DNA from: CAUPWF01 sp036656795 | Lineage (GTDB): Bacteria; Bacillota; Clostridia; Lachnospirales; Lachnospiraceae | Direction: 5' to 3' | DNA length: 64,000 nt | Assembly: GCA_036656795.1 (NCBI GenBank) | Contig: JAVXHR010000002.1 | Location: 107,551 to 171,550, forward strand | In this document: piece after piece, positions 1 through 8,444 of the stretch | Layout of the letters: each line of letters begins with the position of its first letter | Position numbering within the stretch: the stretch's first letter is position 1 | Translations under genes and position numbers: made by a program | Notes under the pieces: model-generated | Databases searched by the model: none | Told to the model about the DNA's origin: nothing | What the model saw: only the letters and a program-made list of their open reading frames with translations

Positions 1-549
1 TGTTTAATAATTTACTCAGATGCCATTGACTGACATATACTTTCTCCGCCAACTCACATAATGTTATCTTTTGTTCATAATTTTCTTGCAAATACTGAAG
101 TGCATTCTTAACAATAAAGCTACTCGCTGTATTATCATGAGTTTCTTCTGCTGGAGACGATACAATCTGTTTCTCCTTTAGATTCGAAGTCATAATTTCT
201 ACCGCTTCTTCAATCTCGTCCATATTAGATGGTTTCAGTAAAAACCGAGTAACTCCAAGACGAATCGCTTGTTGTGCATAATCAAAATCTCGAAATCCTG
301 TTAGGATACTAATCTGCATATTGGGAAATTCAGATTTTAACCCGGCTACCATTGTTAGTCCATCCAGTCCCGGCATAGCAATATCTGAAAAGATAATATG
401 AGGAGTTTCTTTTCGAATCACCTCTTGTCCTTCTACACCATCATTGGCAGTTGCTACTACTTCACAGTCCCATCGTTCCCATGGAATACTCCTTGACAGT
501 CCCTCTACAATAATTGGTTCGTCATCTATAATTACGACTTTATACATCT
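1..549 (-). CDS. AraC-type response regulator (partial, C-terminus beyond left edge)
   Basis: This is the receiver and start of the DNA-binding part of a YesN-like response regulator, about 183 codons of which are visible. The protein begins MYKVVIIDDEP, giving the acidic pocket of a receiver domain; the phosphoacceptor aspartate is in the FSDIAMPG stretch (about residue 55), and LLKP supplies the conserved lysine near residue 105. The last visible segment, CELAEKVYVSQWHLSKLL, is the first helix-turn-helix of an AraC domain. The ATG follows an AGGTGAG ribosome site. It lies just downstream of the two sugar permease genes, and the YesM-like kinase is at the other end of the same cluster, so the two are the likely pair. 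The target is inferred to be the importer promoter. Confidence 0.9.
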
Positions 550-594
550 CATCTCACCTCTGCATATTTGCGTTTAAGCAATTCTATCTGCATC

Positions 595-1428
595 TTATCC
601 CTTGATTGCTCCGGCTGTCAAGCCTTTAATAATATTTTTCTGTAACAGCACATACACAACCAAAACAGGAACAACAATAATAGCCACTGAAGCGGCCATA
701 AGGCCATAGTCCGTTCCATATTTAGAACTAATCTCTTGTAACAAAGAACATACCGGATATTTTGTCCGATCGCGAATCATAATCATCTGTACAAATAAAT
801 CGTTATAAGACCACAGAAAACTAAAGATACCAACTGTAGATAAAGACGCCTTACTAAGTGGTACAATTATCTTAATAAATACTTGAAATACATTGGCTCC
901 TTCCATATATGCAGCTTCCTCTAATTCAATCGGAATTGCTTTTAAAAATCCAATCATAATAATAGTCGCAAAACTTAAATTGCCCGCAATTTGGGGAAGG
1001 ATAACCGCAATTTCTTTATTTACAAGATCCCAAGTTACCATCATGCGAAATACCGGTATAATGGTTGAAAACACCGGAAACATCAAGCTTGCAATAATCA
1101 ATCCATTTAGAAATTTCTTTCCTTTAAACCGATATCTTGTAATTGCAAATGCCAGCATGGTTGACAATGCCATAACACCAATTGTAACACTTCCTGATAT
1201 AAGAATGCTTGTCTTATAAGCCCGTAATACATTTAGATTTGAAAATGCATTTTTATAATTTTCAAGTGTAAATGTTTTTGGAAGTGCAAAGGAACTTGAC
1301 AATACCTCTGCCGATGGTTTAAATGAATTTAACAATACCCATATAAATGGAAATATCGTAGTAACTGCCCAGATAATGAGGAGGACATAGATTACAATCT
1401 TCCAAATACTTATTTTTTTCTTCTTCAT
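595..1428 (-). CDS. Carbohydrate ABC transporter permease, MalG/CUT1 type
   Basis: Inner-membrane half of a sugar ABC importer of the CUT1 family (277 aa, normal length). The first membrane helix is at about residues 11-33 and at least five more hydrophobic segments follow. The EAA loop that docks on the ATPase is at about 170-190 (EEAAYMEGANVFQVF). It is 13 bp downstream of the partner permease and has its own ribosome site. No ATP-binding subunit is encoded in the cluster, so a shared MsmX-like ATPase elsewhere is expected from knowledge of the family. The sugar transported cannot be read from the sequence. Confidence 0.93.
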   Translation of the reverse strand: MKKKKISIWKIVIYVLLIIWAVTTIFPFIWVLLNSFKPSAEVLSSSFALPKTFTLENYKNAFSNLNVLRAYKTSILISGSVTIGVMALSTMLAFAITRYRFKGKKFLNGLIIASLMFPVFSTIIPVFRMMVTWDLVNKEIAVILPQIAGNLSFATIIMIGFLKAIPIELEEAAYMEGANVFQVFIKIIVPLSKASLSTVGIFSFLWSYNDLFVQMIMIRDRTKYPVCSLLQEISSKYGTDYGLMAASVAIIVVPVLVVYVLLQKNIIKGLTAGAIKG

Positions 1429-1441
1429 CTTTGCTCCCTCC

Positions 1442-2320
1442 TTACGCTTCCTCTGTCTTTAACACATGACTGATTATCTGTGATACCACAATTCCCAATA
1501 TAACAATTACAATAGCAAGTGTAGAACCATAATCAAAGTTATTCATACCAAAAGTTGTCTGATACATATAGGTTCCCATAAAATGAGTCAGCCCTTGTGG
1601 TGCTCCATTTGGCACCATAACCCATGGAAGATCAAATACTTTCAATGCCCCTGTCACAGCAAGGGTAATACAGGTACAGATAACCCCCTTCATCATAGGA
1701 ATTGTAATATAAAATACTTGTTTAAACTTTCCACAGCCATCAATGGACGCTGCTTCATAGATATCATCAGATATATTGCTCAATCCTGTTAATAAAATTA
1801 CAAAGTAAAATCCAACATAACTCCATAATGTAGGAATACATACCATCATAAATGCAAGTTTTGGCCCTAACCAATTAACTGGATCCATGCCCATTCCCTC
1901 TAACAATTGATTTAACATTCCACCATTAAAATTATAAAAAAGTTTAAACATTAGACCTACTGCAGTTGCTGATATAACAATTGGAAAGAAATATACCGTA
2001 CGAAAGAACTGTTGTCCTCGTTTTGTCTGGCTTACTAAAATTGCAAGAACAAATGCGATTCCCACTTCAAAGACTACCGTTAAAAACATCATCTTAATGG
2101 AGTTCCATAATGCAATTCGAACGTTAGTATCTGTAAATATTTTTTTAAAATTATCTAATCCAATAAATTTCCATTCTTGTCCAGGCATCTTTACAATTGT
2201 TGTCATATCATAAAAACTATTTTTAATATTTTCAATAAATGGTACATACAAGAATAATAAGAGAAATAAAAGTCCGGGAATCAGGAATACAAACAATGGC
2301 CATTTTTTCTTATATAACAT
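1442..2320 (-). CDS. Carbohydrate ABC transporter permease, MalF/CUT1 type
   Basis: Partner permease of the same importer (292 aa). Hydrophobic helices begin at about residue 9, and the EAA loop is at about 188-208 (YEAASIDGCGKFKQVF). The proline-rich periplasmic stretch after the first helix (NSFYDMT, FIGLDNF) is typical of MalF/UgpA-like proteins. It lies downstream of the binding protein gene but is separated from it by a strong intrinsic terminator, so it is probably expressed by partial read-through or from a weak internal promoter. Substrate unknown. Confidence 0.93.
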   Translation of the reverse strand: MLYKKKWPLFVFLIPGLLFLLLFLYVPFIENIKNSFYDMTTIVKMPGQEWKFIGLDNFKKIFTDTNVRIALWNSIKMMFLTVVFEVGIAFVLAILVSQTKRGQQFFRTVYFFPIVISATAVGLMFKLFYNFNGGMLNQLLEGMGMDPVNWLGPKLAFMMVCIPTLWSYVGFYFVILLTGLSNISDDIYEAASIDGCGKFKQVFYITIPMMKGVICTCITLAVTGALKVFDLPWVMVPNGAPQGLTHFMGTYMYQTTFGMNNFDYGSTLAIVIVILGIVVSQIISHVLKTEEA

Positions 2321-2364
2321 AGTTTACACCTCACAAACATACTGTTTTCACACGAAATTCTTTT

Positions 2365-2395
2365 AAAAAAGCAGAAAGGGGGAACCCCTTTCTGC
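2365..2395 (-). terminator. Intrinsic terminator between binding-protein and permease genes
   Basis: A perfect 11-bp stem (GCAGAAAGGGG with CCCCTTTCTGC, 2371-2395) has a 3-nt loop, and on the minus strand it is followed directly by six T residues (2365-2370). It starts 16 bp after the binding-protein stop codon and lies before the first permease gene. Its position inside the operon suggests it sets a high binding-protein to permease ratio. Confidence 0.9.
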
Positions 2396-2410
2396 CAAAA
2401 TCTCTGCAAG

Positions 2411-3706
2411 CTACTTGGCTCTTTCTGCGTTCATCTGTAATGCTGCATTTAACAATTCTTCTGCAGATTGTTGTCCTGTAGATACTCCTACTGCACCGGC
2501 TATAATACTCTTATATGCCTCAGGATCAATTCTTGAATCTGTAGGTGACACGGTCTTTGTAGCAGATGTATTTAGTGTAAATGCACATTTTGCAAGTGGC
2601 GTCATATCTGCCATCTCTGTCATACCTTCCACTGCTGCTTTCCCGATTCCGCCACCAGCTTCCCAGTACTTTGTAACGCCATCTTTTGATGTGTGTGCCA
2701 TAACAAATTTCACTGCTGCATCACGTTTATCTTTATCTTCCCAAGCTTTTTTAGTAATATAGAATCCGGAAGAAATTCCACCTATCATAACACCTGGTTC
2801 TGTTTTGGATCCTTCTATTCCTGGGAATCCTACAACAACAGTATTCTCTTGATCTTTATATCCTCCAACTTTCCAAGAACCATCTAATTGCATTGCTGCT
2901 TTCTTATCTTCAAATAATTGACCTACATATGCATCATCTACCGTATCAGTATCCTCTGGAAATGCACCCATATCACGTAATGTCTTTAATGCTTCTAATC
3001 CTTTTACCCAACCTGCAGGTGCCTTATCAGAAACAGAAGTATATTCGTCAGCTCCGGAAGCAGAAAGCATAAGATGCTCTACCCAGTAATGTGGCACATT
3101 ATTCAAAGAACAGGCAATTGGAATAATGTCATTATCTTTAAATGTTTTAATTGCTGTTGAAAGGGATTCCCAATCCGTAGGAATAGCAACATTGTATTTA
3201 TCAAATACATCTTTGTTACAATAAAGTCCTTCCCAATATCCTGTAGTTGGTACGGCACGTTCTACTTCATCGCTATTCTTTGTAAGACCAAGTGCTTCTT
3301 TGGTTGTATCTTTTGCATACTCTGGATATTCTTTTTGGATATCTGCAATCGTCATTAATTTATCTGTTGCAACAATTGCATTGGCTGTTGCATCTGTAAA
3401 AAACTGAATCACATCAGGTTCATTCCCTGCTGAAAAATCTGCCGCAACCTTAGCTTTCCATTCTTCGTCTGAAGCCTGTGAATCATCTTCAATAACCACC
3501 TTGTCATTATCTTTCATAAATTGTTCGTTAATAGACTGATAAATTGGTGCATTGGGGTCAGTTCCTCCAAACATAGAGACAGTCTTTAATGTAATTTTTC
3601 CATCTTTTGTCTTTTCACCTTCTGATTCACTTTTCCCACATGCACTTGCCATACTAGCTGTCATTGCCAAAATAAGTGAGAGTGCTAAAAATTTTTTAAA
3701 CTTCAT
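2411..3706 (-). CDS. Extracellular sugar-binding lipoprotein of ABC importer
   Basis: Solute-binding protein of the CUT1 importer (431 aa). A signal peptide with hydrophobic core is followed by a lipobox ending in Cys23 (SMASAC), so the mature protein is predicted to be lipid-anchored outside the membrane. The body has the two-lobed binding-protein pattern, including a glycine-rich KAAMQLDGSWKVGGYK segment common in sugar binders and aromatic residues (Tyr, Trp) that could stack on sugar rings. It starts with a strong AGGAGG ribosome site. It is first in the importer operon, behind a promoter with a good -10 and a poor -35 box, which fits dependence on the adjacent response regulator. Confidence 0.93.
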   Translation of the reverse strand: MKFKKFLALSLILAMTASMASACGKSESEGEKTKDGKITLKTVSMFGGTDPNAPIYQSINEQFMKDNDKVVIEDDSQASDEEWKAKVAADFSAGNEPDVIQFFTDATANAIVATDKLMTIADIQKEYPEYAKDTTKEALGLTKNSDEVERAVPTTGYWEGLYCNKDVFDKYNVAIPTDWESLSTAIKTFKDNDIIPIACSLNNVPHYWVEHLMLSASGADEYTSVSDKAPAGWVKGLEALKTLRDMGAFPEDTDTVDDAYVGQLFEDKKAAMQLDGSWKVGGYKDQENTVVVGFPGIEGSKTEPGVMIGGISSGFYITKKAWEDKDKRDAAVKFVMAHTSKDGVTKYWEAGGGIGKAAVEGMTEMADMTPLAKCAFTLNTSATKTVSPTDSRIDPEAYKSIIAGAVGVSTGQQSAEELLNAALQMNAERAK

Positions 3707-3754
3707 ATTGCTCCTCCTTTTGAACTTGTGTTCTTCTAATTTCTTGATAATTCA

Positions 3755-3783
3755 ATTATAAGTGCAATTCGCCCAAAAAGCAT
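3755..3783 (-). promoter_or_regulatory. Probable activator-dependent promoter for the sugar importer
   Basis: On the minus strand a perfect TATAAT (3755-3760) lies 17 bp from an ATGCTT (3778-3783) that barely matches a -35 box. The weak -35 in front of a highly expressed class of gene is consistent with activation by the AraC-type regulator. The activator link is inference. Confidence 0.55.
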
Positions 3784-3856
3784 TAGACCCACTTGACATT
3801 ATTTGTTCATTCTTGCCATGATGACAAAATATGGATATATATTTACCATATACATG

Positions 3857-5701
3857 TTAAGATTCATTCTTCTTTCCCATGTTTTTTAGTTCATTTTGCA
3901 CTTTTTCTTTTTCAACGGCACGACTTTCTTCTGATACTTCCTGATAGGGCAGTGTAATTACCGAACAGGTCTTATCTCCTTCAAGTGGTGAAATTGTAAG
4001 ACCATATTCTTCTCCATAGATAAGACGAATACGTTCATGTACATTCCGAATTCCAAGTGATGTGTGATGTCCAACCCCTTTTGTAATCTGAGATTGCTCC
4101 CCATGTAAAATGGATTGAATACGCTCTACGTCTTCCTCTGTCATTGGTTTTCCCGTATTGATTACTTCTAGATACACACATGTATCATCATGATAGATAT
4201 GAATCTTTACTACACCCGACTTTACTTGTTCAATCCCATGCACGACTGCATTCTCAATAATAGGTTGAAGAATCAGTTGTGGCACTTGTAATTGCAAGAT
4301 AGACTCATCAATTTCTTTTTGAATACTAAGTCGTTTTCCAAAACGCATGGAAATAATATAAAAATATGCATCTGCACACCGTAGCTCTTCTACTAGATTA
4401 ATTAAACTTCTATGGTCTCGATTCATTCTGTAATCTAACACCGTTCCAAGTGCCTCAATCATCTTGCATACTGTAATATCTCCGGACATTCTCGCTTGCC
4501 AGTTCATCATTTCCAATGTATTATTTAAAAAATGCGGATTAATCTGGGCTTGTAATGCCATGATTTTCGCATCTTTTCTTGCAATTTTTTCATCATATGC
4601 GTAATCAAATAAGTATTTTACCCTTTTAGACATCTGATTAAATGCTCCCATTAGATATGTAAATTCTACGTTCGGCATGTCTTTATCAATAACCATACCA
4701 AACTGCCCCTCTTCCATATCCTTTGAGGCATGTGTTAATATTCCAATAGGCACTGTAATATGTCGTTTCACAAAATACAACATATATAGCAATACCGGTA
4801 TCATAATCATCATGACAATTGCAATAATCTTATATAAATCATAGAGTTCTGCATATAATACACTTCTTTTTACTAAAAATGCCATACCAAGTGTATAATC
4901 ATCGTATGATTTTTTTTCCATTAATCCATGATAGCTTTGTACATCAAATGTAAACAGTGTTTCTTCTTTAATTCCTTTATAAGTTTCTTTGATTGCCTCT
5001 TTACTTTTGTTAGAAGCTTTTGATTCTCCTATATTCATCCAATCTTTTGTATCGTTAACATGAAACAGAATCTGATTATTTAGACTATCTTCCATATCCT
5101 GAAATAAATAGGATTGATTAACTTCTACTACAAGTGTTCCAAACTTTTCATATTCAGTTGTAGTATATAAATTTCGAATCAAAAAGATATTCCCGTCCAT
5201 CATAAGTACATATGCATCTGAAGAATTTGCTCTACGATAAGTTTGAATGGTCCGGTCCACCTCTTCCATATACTGATTAAAACTCATACCTTTTCTGGAA
5301 GTGTAGCAAAAAGGCTCTTGTTTCCCCTCTAGATAGAAAGCAGAAGTATCAAATCTTTTATCCAAATAAAATTTGCTCTTAAGATTGCGATCTATAATAT
5401 GATAAGCTCCAGCTTCATTCAATGCTCCAACCTTATAGTCTTTCCATGTTTTTTCACATACCATCTCATAAGAAGTCTCCTTAGTTCTTGTAATTGCAGA
5501 ATCCATTCGCATAGCAATGAATTCCATCTGTCCATGTAATTCATCTGCCAAAAGACCTTCCGTCTTGGCAATAATTCCTCTTCGATAAGAAATGGTCATA
5601 AATGTTACAATTGAAATCACCGGTATAATCCAGCATAATAACACTACACATAATAAGCGTTTATTCATAGATATTGGATTTTTATCTTTTCTCTTTTGCA
5701 T
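3857..5701 (-). CDS. Sensor histidine kinase, YesM-like
   Basis: Membrane sensor kinase of 614 aa. One membrane helix at about residues 15-38 and a second at about 290-312 bracket an extracellular sensing region of about 250 aa. A HAMP linker (about 313-365) leads to a His_kinase domain with the phosphoacceptor His390 in NPHFLNN. The ATPase domain shows the N box around Asn484-His488 (ENAVVHG) and a glycine-rich stretch near 549. This architecture typifies kinases paired with AraC-type regulators controlling sugar uptake. It is the first gene of the importer locus, and its regulator is the last. The ligand is unknown and may be presented by the binding protein. Confidence 0.93.
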   Translation of the reverse strand: MQKRKDKNPISMNKRLLCVVLLCWIIPVISIVTFMTISYRRGIIAKTEGLLADELHGQMEFIAMRMDSAITRTKETSYEMVCEKTWKDYKVGALNEAGAYHIIDRNLKSKFYLDKRFDTSAFYLEGKQEPFCYTSRKGMSFNQYMEEVDRTIQTYRRANSSDAYVLMMDGNIFLIRNLYTTTEYEKFGTLVVEVNQSYLFQDMEDSLNNQILFHVNDTKDWMNIGESKASNKSKEAIKETYKGIKEETLFTFDVQSYHGLMEKKSYDDYTLGMAFLVKRSVLYAELYDLYKIIAIVMMIMIPVLLYMLYFVKRHITVPIGILTHASKDMEEGQFGMVIDKDMPNVEFTYLMGAFNQMSKRVKYLFDYAYDEKIARKDAKIMALQAQINPHFLNNTLEMMNWQARMSGDITVCKMIEALGTVLDYRMNRDHRSLINLVEELRCADAYFYIISMRFGKRLSIQKEIDESILQLQVPQLILQPIIENAVVHGIEQVKSGVVKIHIYHDDTCVYLEVINTGKPMTEEDVERIQSILHGEQSQITKGVGHHTSLGIRNVHERIRLIYGEEYGLTISPLEGDKTCSVITLPYQEVSEESRAVEKEKVQNELKNMGKKNES

Positions 5702-5728
5702 CGCTCTCCCTCACACTACATGTGCTAA

Positions 5729-5758
5729 ATGGGTGCTGCACATCTGTGCAACACCCAT
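5729..5758. terminator. Hairpin between pnp and the sensor kinase gene
   Basis: ATGGGTGCTGCAC pairs with GTGCAACACCCAT across a 4-nt loop, giving a 13-bp stem with one G-U pair. It lies 25 bp after the pnp stop codon. The following T-tract on the minus strand is short, so it may be an inefficient terminator or a 3'-end stabiliser. Confidence 0.6.
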
Positions 5759-5783
5759 CTTGTTTTGAGTCTGTAAGTCTATC

Positions 5784-7871
5784 TTATGCTTCTACATCTT
5801 TCATGCTAAAGCTGATTCTGCCCATCTTATCTTTTCCTAAGCATACAACTTTCACTATATCTCCAATAGAAAGAACATCTTCTACATGATTAATTCTGTC
5901 CTTAGAAATCTTTGAGATATGAACCATACCTTCTTTACCTGGAGCAAACTCAATAAACGCACCAAATTCTTTGATACTGATAACTTTACCTTCAAATAAT
6001 TGTCCTGCTTCAAAATCAGTCGTAATCAATTCAATAATTTTCTTTGCTTCTTCCATACTGTCTTTATCTACACCACATACAGATACTGCACCTTCGTCCG
6101 TAATATCAATCTTCACACCTGTCTGTTCAATAATCGCATTAATGGTCTTACCACGTTGTCCAACAACATCACCAATCTTAGCCGGATCTATATGCATCTG
6201 CATAATCTTCGGTGCATAGGTTCCAACTTCTGTTCTCGGAGTATCAATTGCTTTATTCATAACCTCATCTAAGATATATGTTCTTGCTTTTTTCGTGCAG
6301 GCAATCGCCTCTTCAATTACTGCTTTTGTCAAACCATGAATTTTAATATCCATCTGAATTGCTGTAATTCCTTTATGTGTACCGGCTACTTTAAAGTCCA
6401 TATCTCCAAAGAAATCTTCCAATCCCTGAATATCAGTTAATACTAAGTAATCCTCATCTGTATCTCCAGTTACAAGACCTGCTGAGATACCGGCAACTGC
6501 TGCTCTAATTGGTACTCCTGCAGCCATCAATGACATACTGGATGCACAGATACTTGCCTGTGATGTAGAACCATTTGACTCAAATGTCTCTGATACAGTA
6601 CGAATTGCATATGGAAAATCGCTTTCGCTTGGAAGTACTGGTACCAAAGCCTTTTCAGCTAATGCACCATGTCCAATTTCACGACGTCCCGGTCCTCTAG
6701 ATGGTCGTGTTTCTCCTACGGAATAAGATGGGAAATTATAGTGATGCATATATCTTTTTGAAGTTTCCGCATCATCTAATCCATCTATACGTTGTGCTTC
6801 TGATAGTGGAGCAAGGGTTGTAATGGTACAGATCTGTGTCTGTCCACGCGTAAACATTGCAGAGCCATGTACTCTAGGGATAATATCGGTCTCTGCCGCT
6901 AATGGCCGAATCTGATCAATCGCTCTTCCGTCCGGACGTTTATGATCCTTTAAAATCATCTTGCGAACTGTTTTCTTTTGATATTGATACAACGCCTCTC
7001 CAAGAACTGCCAACCAATCTTCTTTGTCAGCAAATGCGGTTTCCAATTTTTCATGAATCACACGTATATTTTCTTCTCTTACTTGTTTCTCATCTGTGAA
7101 AACAGCAACCTCCATCTCTTCTGGTGTCACAATCTTCTTCATCTCTGTAAACAATTCTTCCGGAACAGCACAACTTGTATATGTATGTTTTGCTTTTCCA
7201 CATTCTGCAACAATGGTGTCAATAAATTTAATAACTTCCTGATTCATTGCATGTGCTGCAAAGATTGCCTCTAACATCTTATCTTCTGGAACTTCATTAG
7301 CTCCTGCTTCAATCATAATAACTTTATCTTTAGTAGATGCAACTGTTAAAGCAAGATCTGAAATCGCTTTTTGTTCTGCTGTTGGATTAAAAACAAATTG
7401 GTTATCTACTAATCCAACTTGTGTCGTTGCTGTCGGACCATCAAATGGAATGTCTGAAATTGCTGTTGCAATTGCTGCACCCAACATCGCTGTAAGCTCC
7501 GGACTACAATCTTGATCTACCGACATAACTAAGTTCTCTAATGTAACATCATTACGGTAATCTTTAGGAAATAAAGGTCTCATAGGTCTATCAATAACAC
7601 GGCATGTAAGAACCGCATTCTCTGATGCCTTTCCTTCTCTTTTATTGAATCCACCTGGAATCTTACCTACCGCATATAATTTTTCATTATATTCTACACT
7701 TAATGGAAAGAAATCAATTCCTTCTCTTGGTTTTTCAGATGCTGTTGCTGTAGATAATACTACTGTTTCTCCATAATGCATGAGTGCTGCACCATTTGCC
7801 TGCGCTGCTACTCTGCCGACATCTACACGTAATGTTCTTCCGGCTAATTCCATTTCGAATTTTTTAAACAT
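5784..7871 (-). CDS. pnp: Polyribonucleotide nucleotidyltransferase (PNPase)
   Basis: 3'-to-5' phosphorolytic exoribonuclease of mRNA decay (695 aa from the chosen start). Two RNase PH domains occupy about residues 1-220 and 305-535, a KH domain about 550-610 (GKTINAIIEQTGVKIDI), and an S1 domain about 618-690 (GKVISIKEFGAFIEFAPGKEG). The DGLDDAETSKRYMHHYNFP and GDMDFKVAGTHKG stretches are conserved parts of the active half. The frame is open 22 codons further upstream, but the ATG at 7871 is preceded by AGAGGAG and starts the family-typical MFKKFEMELAGR. The gene follows the rpsO terminator and has its own leader with a long hairpin. Confidence 0.97.
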   Translation of the reverse strand: MFKKFEMELAGRTLRVDVGRVAAQANGAALMHYGETVVLSTATASEKPREGIDFFPLSVEYNEKLYAVGKIPGGFNKREGKASENAVLTCRVIDRPMRPLFPKDYRNDVTLENLVMSVDQDCSPELTAMLGAAIATAISDIPFDGPTATTQVGLVDNQFVFNPTAEQKAISDLALTVASTKDKVIMIEAGANEVPEDKMLEAIFAAHAMNQEVIKFIDTIVAECGKAKHTYTSCAVPEELFTEMKKIVTPEEMEVAVFTDEKQVREENIRVIHEKLETAFADKEDWLAVLGEALYQYQKKTVRKMILKDHKRPDGRAIDQIRPLAAETDIIPRVHGSAMFTRGQTQICTITTLAPLSEAQRIDGLDDAETSKRYMHHYNFPSYSVGETRPSRGPGRREIGHGALAEKALVPVLPSESDFPYAIRTVSETFESNGSTSQASICASSMSLMAAGVPIRAAVAGISAGLVTGDTDEDYLVLTDIQGLEDFFGDMDFKVAGTHKGITAIQMDIKIHGLTKAVIEEAIACTKKARTYILDEVMNKAIDTPRTEVGTYAPKIMQMHIDPAKIGDVVGQRGKTINAIIEQTGVKIDITDEGAVSVCGVDKDSMEEAKKIIELITTDFEAGQLFEGKVISIKEFGAFIEFAPGKEGMVHISKISKDRINHVEDVLSIGDIVKVVCLGKDKMGRISFSMKDVEA

Positions 7872-7905
7872 GTTATTCTCCTCTTGTTCTACTTGTGCAG
7901 GAAAC

Positions 7906-7960
7906 ACCGAAACTACTGAAAAACATAGTTTGAACAACTGTCCTTTTCAGTGGTCTCGGT
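7906..7960 (-). promoter_or_regulatory. Long stem-loop in the pnp 5' leader
   Basis: Bases 7906-7922 pair with 7944-7960 over 17 positions with one G-U and one C-A mismatch; the loop can form a further AGTT/AACT helix. The structure ends about 35 bp before the pnp start codon and lies after the rpsO terminator. In Escherichia coli the pnp leader folds into an RNase III hairpin used for autoregulation; a similar role here is inference. Confidence 0.6.
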
Positions 7961-7990
7961 TCAGTCCTCCTGCCTTATAATGTGCTTCTA

Positions 7991-8024
7991 TTTAAAAATA
8001 AAGGACCGTGTCTCCACCGTCCTT
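7991..8024 (-). terminator. Intrinsic terminator after rpsO
   Basis: AAGGAC/GTCCTT (6 bp), a G-G mismatch and GTG/CAC with a GAGA tetraloop form the stem (8001-8024). On the minus strand it is followed by a T-rich tract (7991-8000). It starts 17 bp after the rpsO stop codon. Confidence 0.8.
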
Positions 8025-8041
8025 CACTTTTAAGTCTTGTA

Positions 8042-8308
8042 TTATTTTCTAAGTCCTAAACGTTCAATTAAACTACGGTATCTAGTGATATCAGTTTTCT
8101 TTAAGTACGCAAGAAGACCTCTTCTTTGACCTACCATCTTAAGAAGACCTCTTCTCGAATGATGATCTTTAGGATTTGTTTTAAAATGTTCTGTTAATTC
8201 ATTGATTCTTGCTGTTAACACTGCAACTTGTACTTCTGGAGAACCTGTATCTCCTTCTGTTCTTGCATATTCAGCCATAATACTTTGTTTCTTTTCTTTT
8301 GCGATCAT
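8042..8308 (-). CDS. rpsO: 30S ribosomal protein S15
   Basis: Primary 16S rRNA-binding protein S15, full length at 88 aa. Diagnostic stretches are GDTGSPEVQVAVLTARI near the start, HFKTNPKDHHSRRGLL in the middle and the C-terminal YRSLIERLGLRK. The ATG is preceded by AAGGAGGAATTAC. The gene has its own promoter and a structured leader and is terminated before pnp, so it forms a one-gene unit at the end of the nusA-infB cluster. Confidence 0.98.
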   Translation of the reverse strand: MIAKEKKQSIMAEYARTEGDTGSPEVQVAVLTARINELTEHFKTNPKDHHSRRGLLKMVGQRRGLLAYLKKTDITRYRSLIERLGLRK

Positions 8309-8347
8309 GTGTAATTCCTCCTTTTTTTATTAAACCGCCGAACATCA

Positions 8348-8373
8348 AGTAATGGTTGGAGTATCCAATTACT
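8348..8373 (-). promoter_or_regulatory. rpsO leader hairpin (candidate S15 autoregulatory element)
   Basis: AGTAA/TTACT and TTGGA/TCCAA form a stacked stem with a 3-nt bulge and a 3-nt loop, between the rpsO promoter and its start codon. S15 represses its own translation through leader RNA structures in several bacteria. That this hairpin is such a site is inference from position only. Confidence 0.45.
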
Positions 8374-8400
8374 GAACATTGGCTAAATTCATACTTGGTT

Positions 8401-8429
8401 ATTGTAACATATGTTGTCTTCTGTGTAAA
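8401..8429 (-). promoter_or_regulatory. Promoter of rpsO
   Basis: On the minus strand TTTACA (8424-8429), a 17-bp spacer, and TACAAT (8401-8406) preceded by TGT (extended -10). The start point would lie about 85 bp upstream of the rpsO start, leaving room for the hairpin leader. Confidence 0.75.
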
Positions 8430-8444
8430 CAATTAATTTCAAGG

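Noticed and set aside
893..1219. Plus-strand ORF in the permease region.
   Set aside because: Shadow of the permease frame with no homology or ribosome site.
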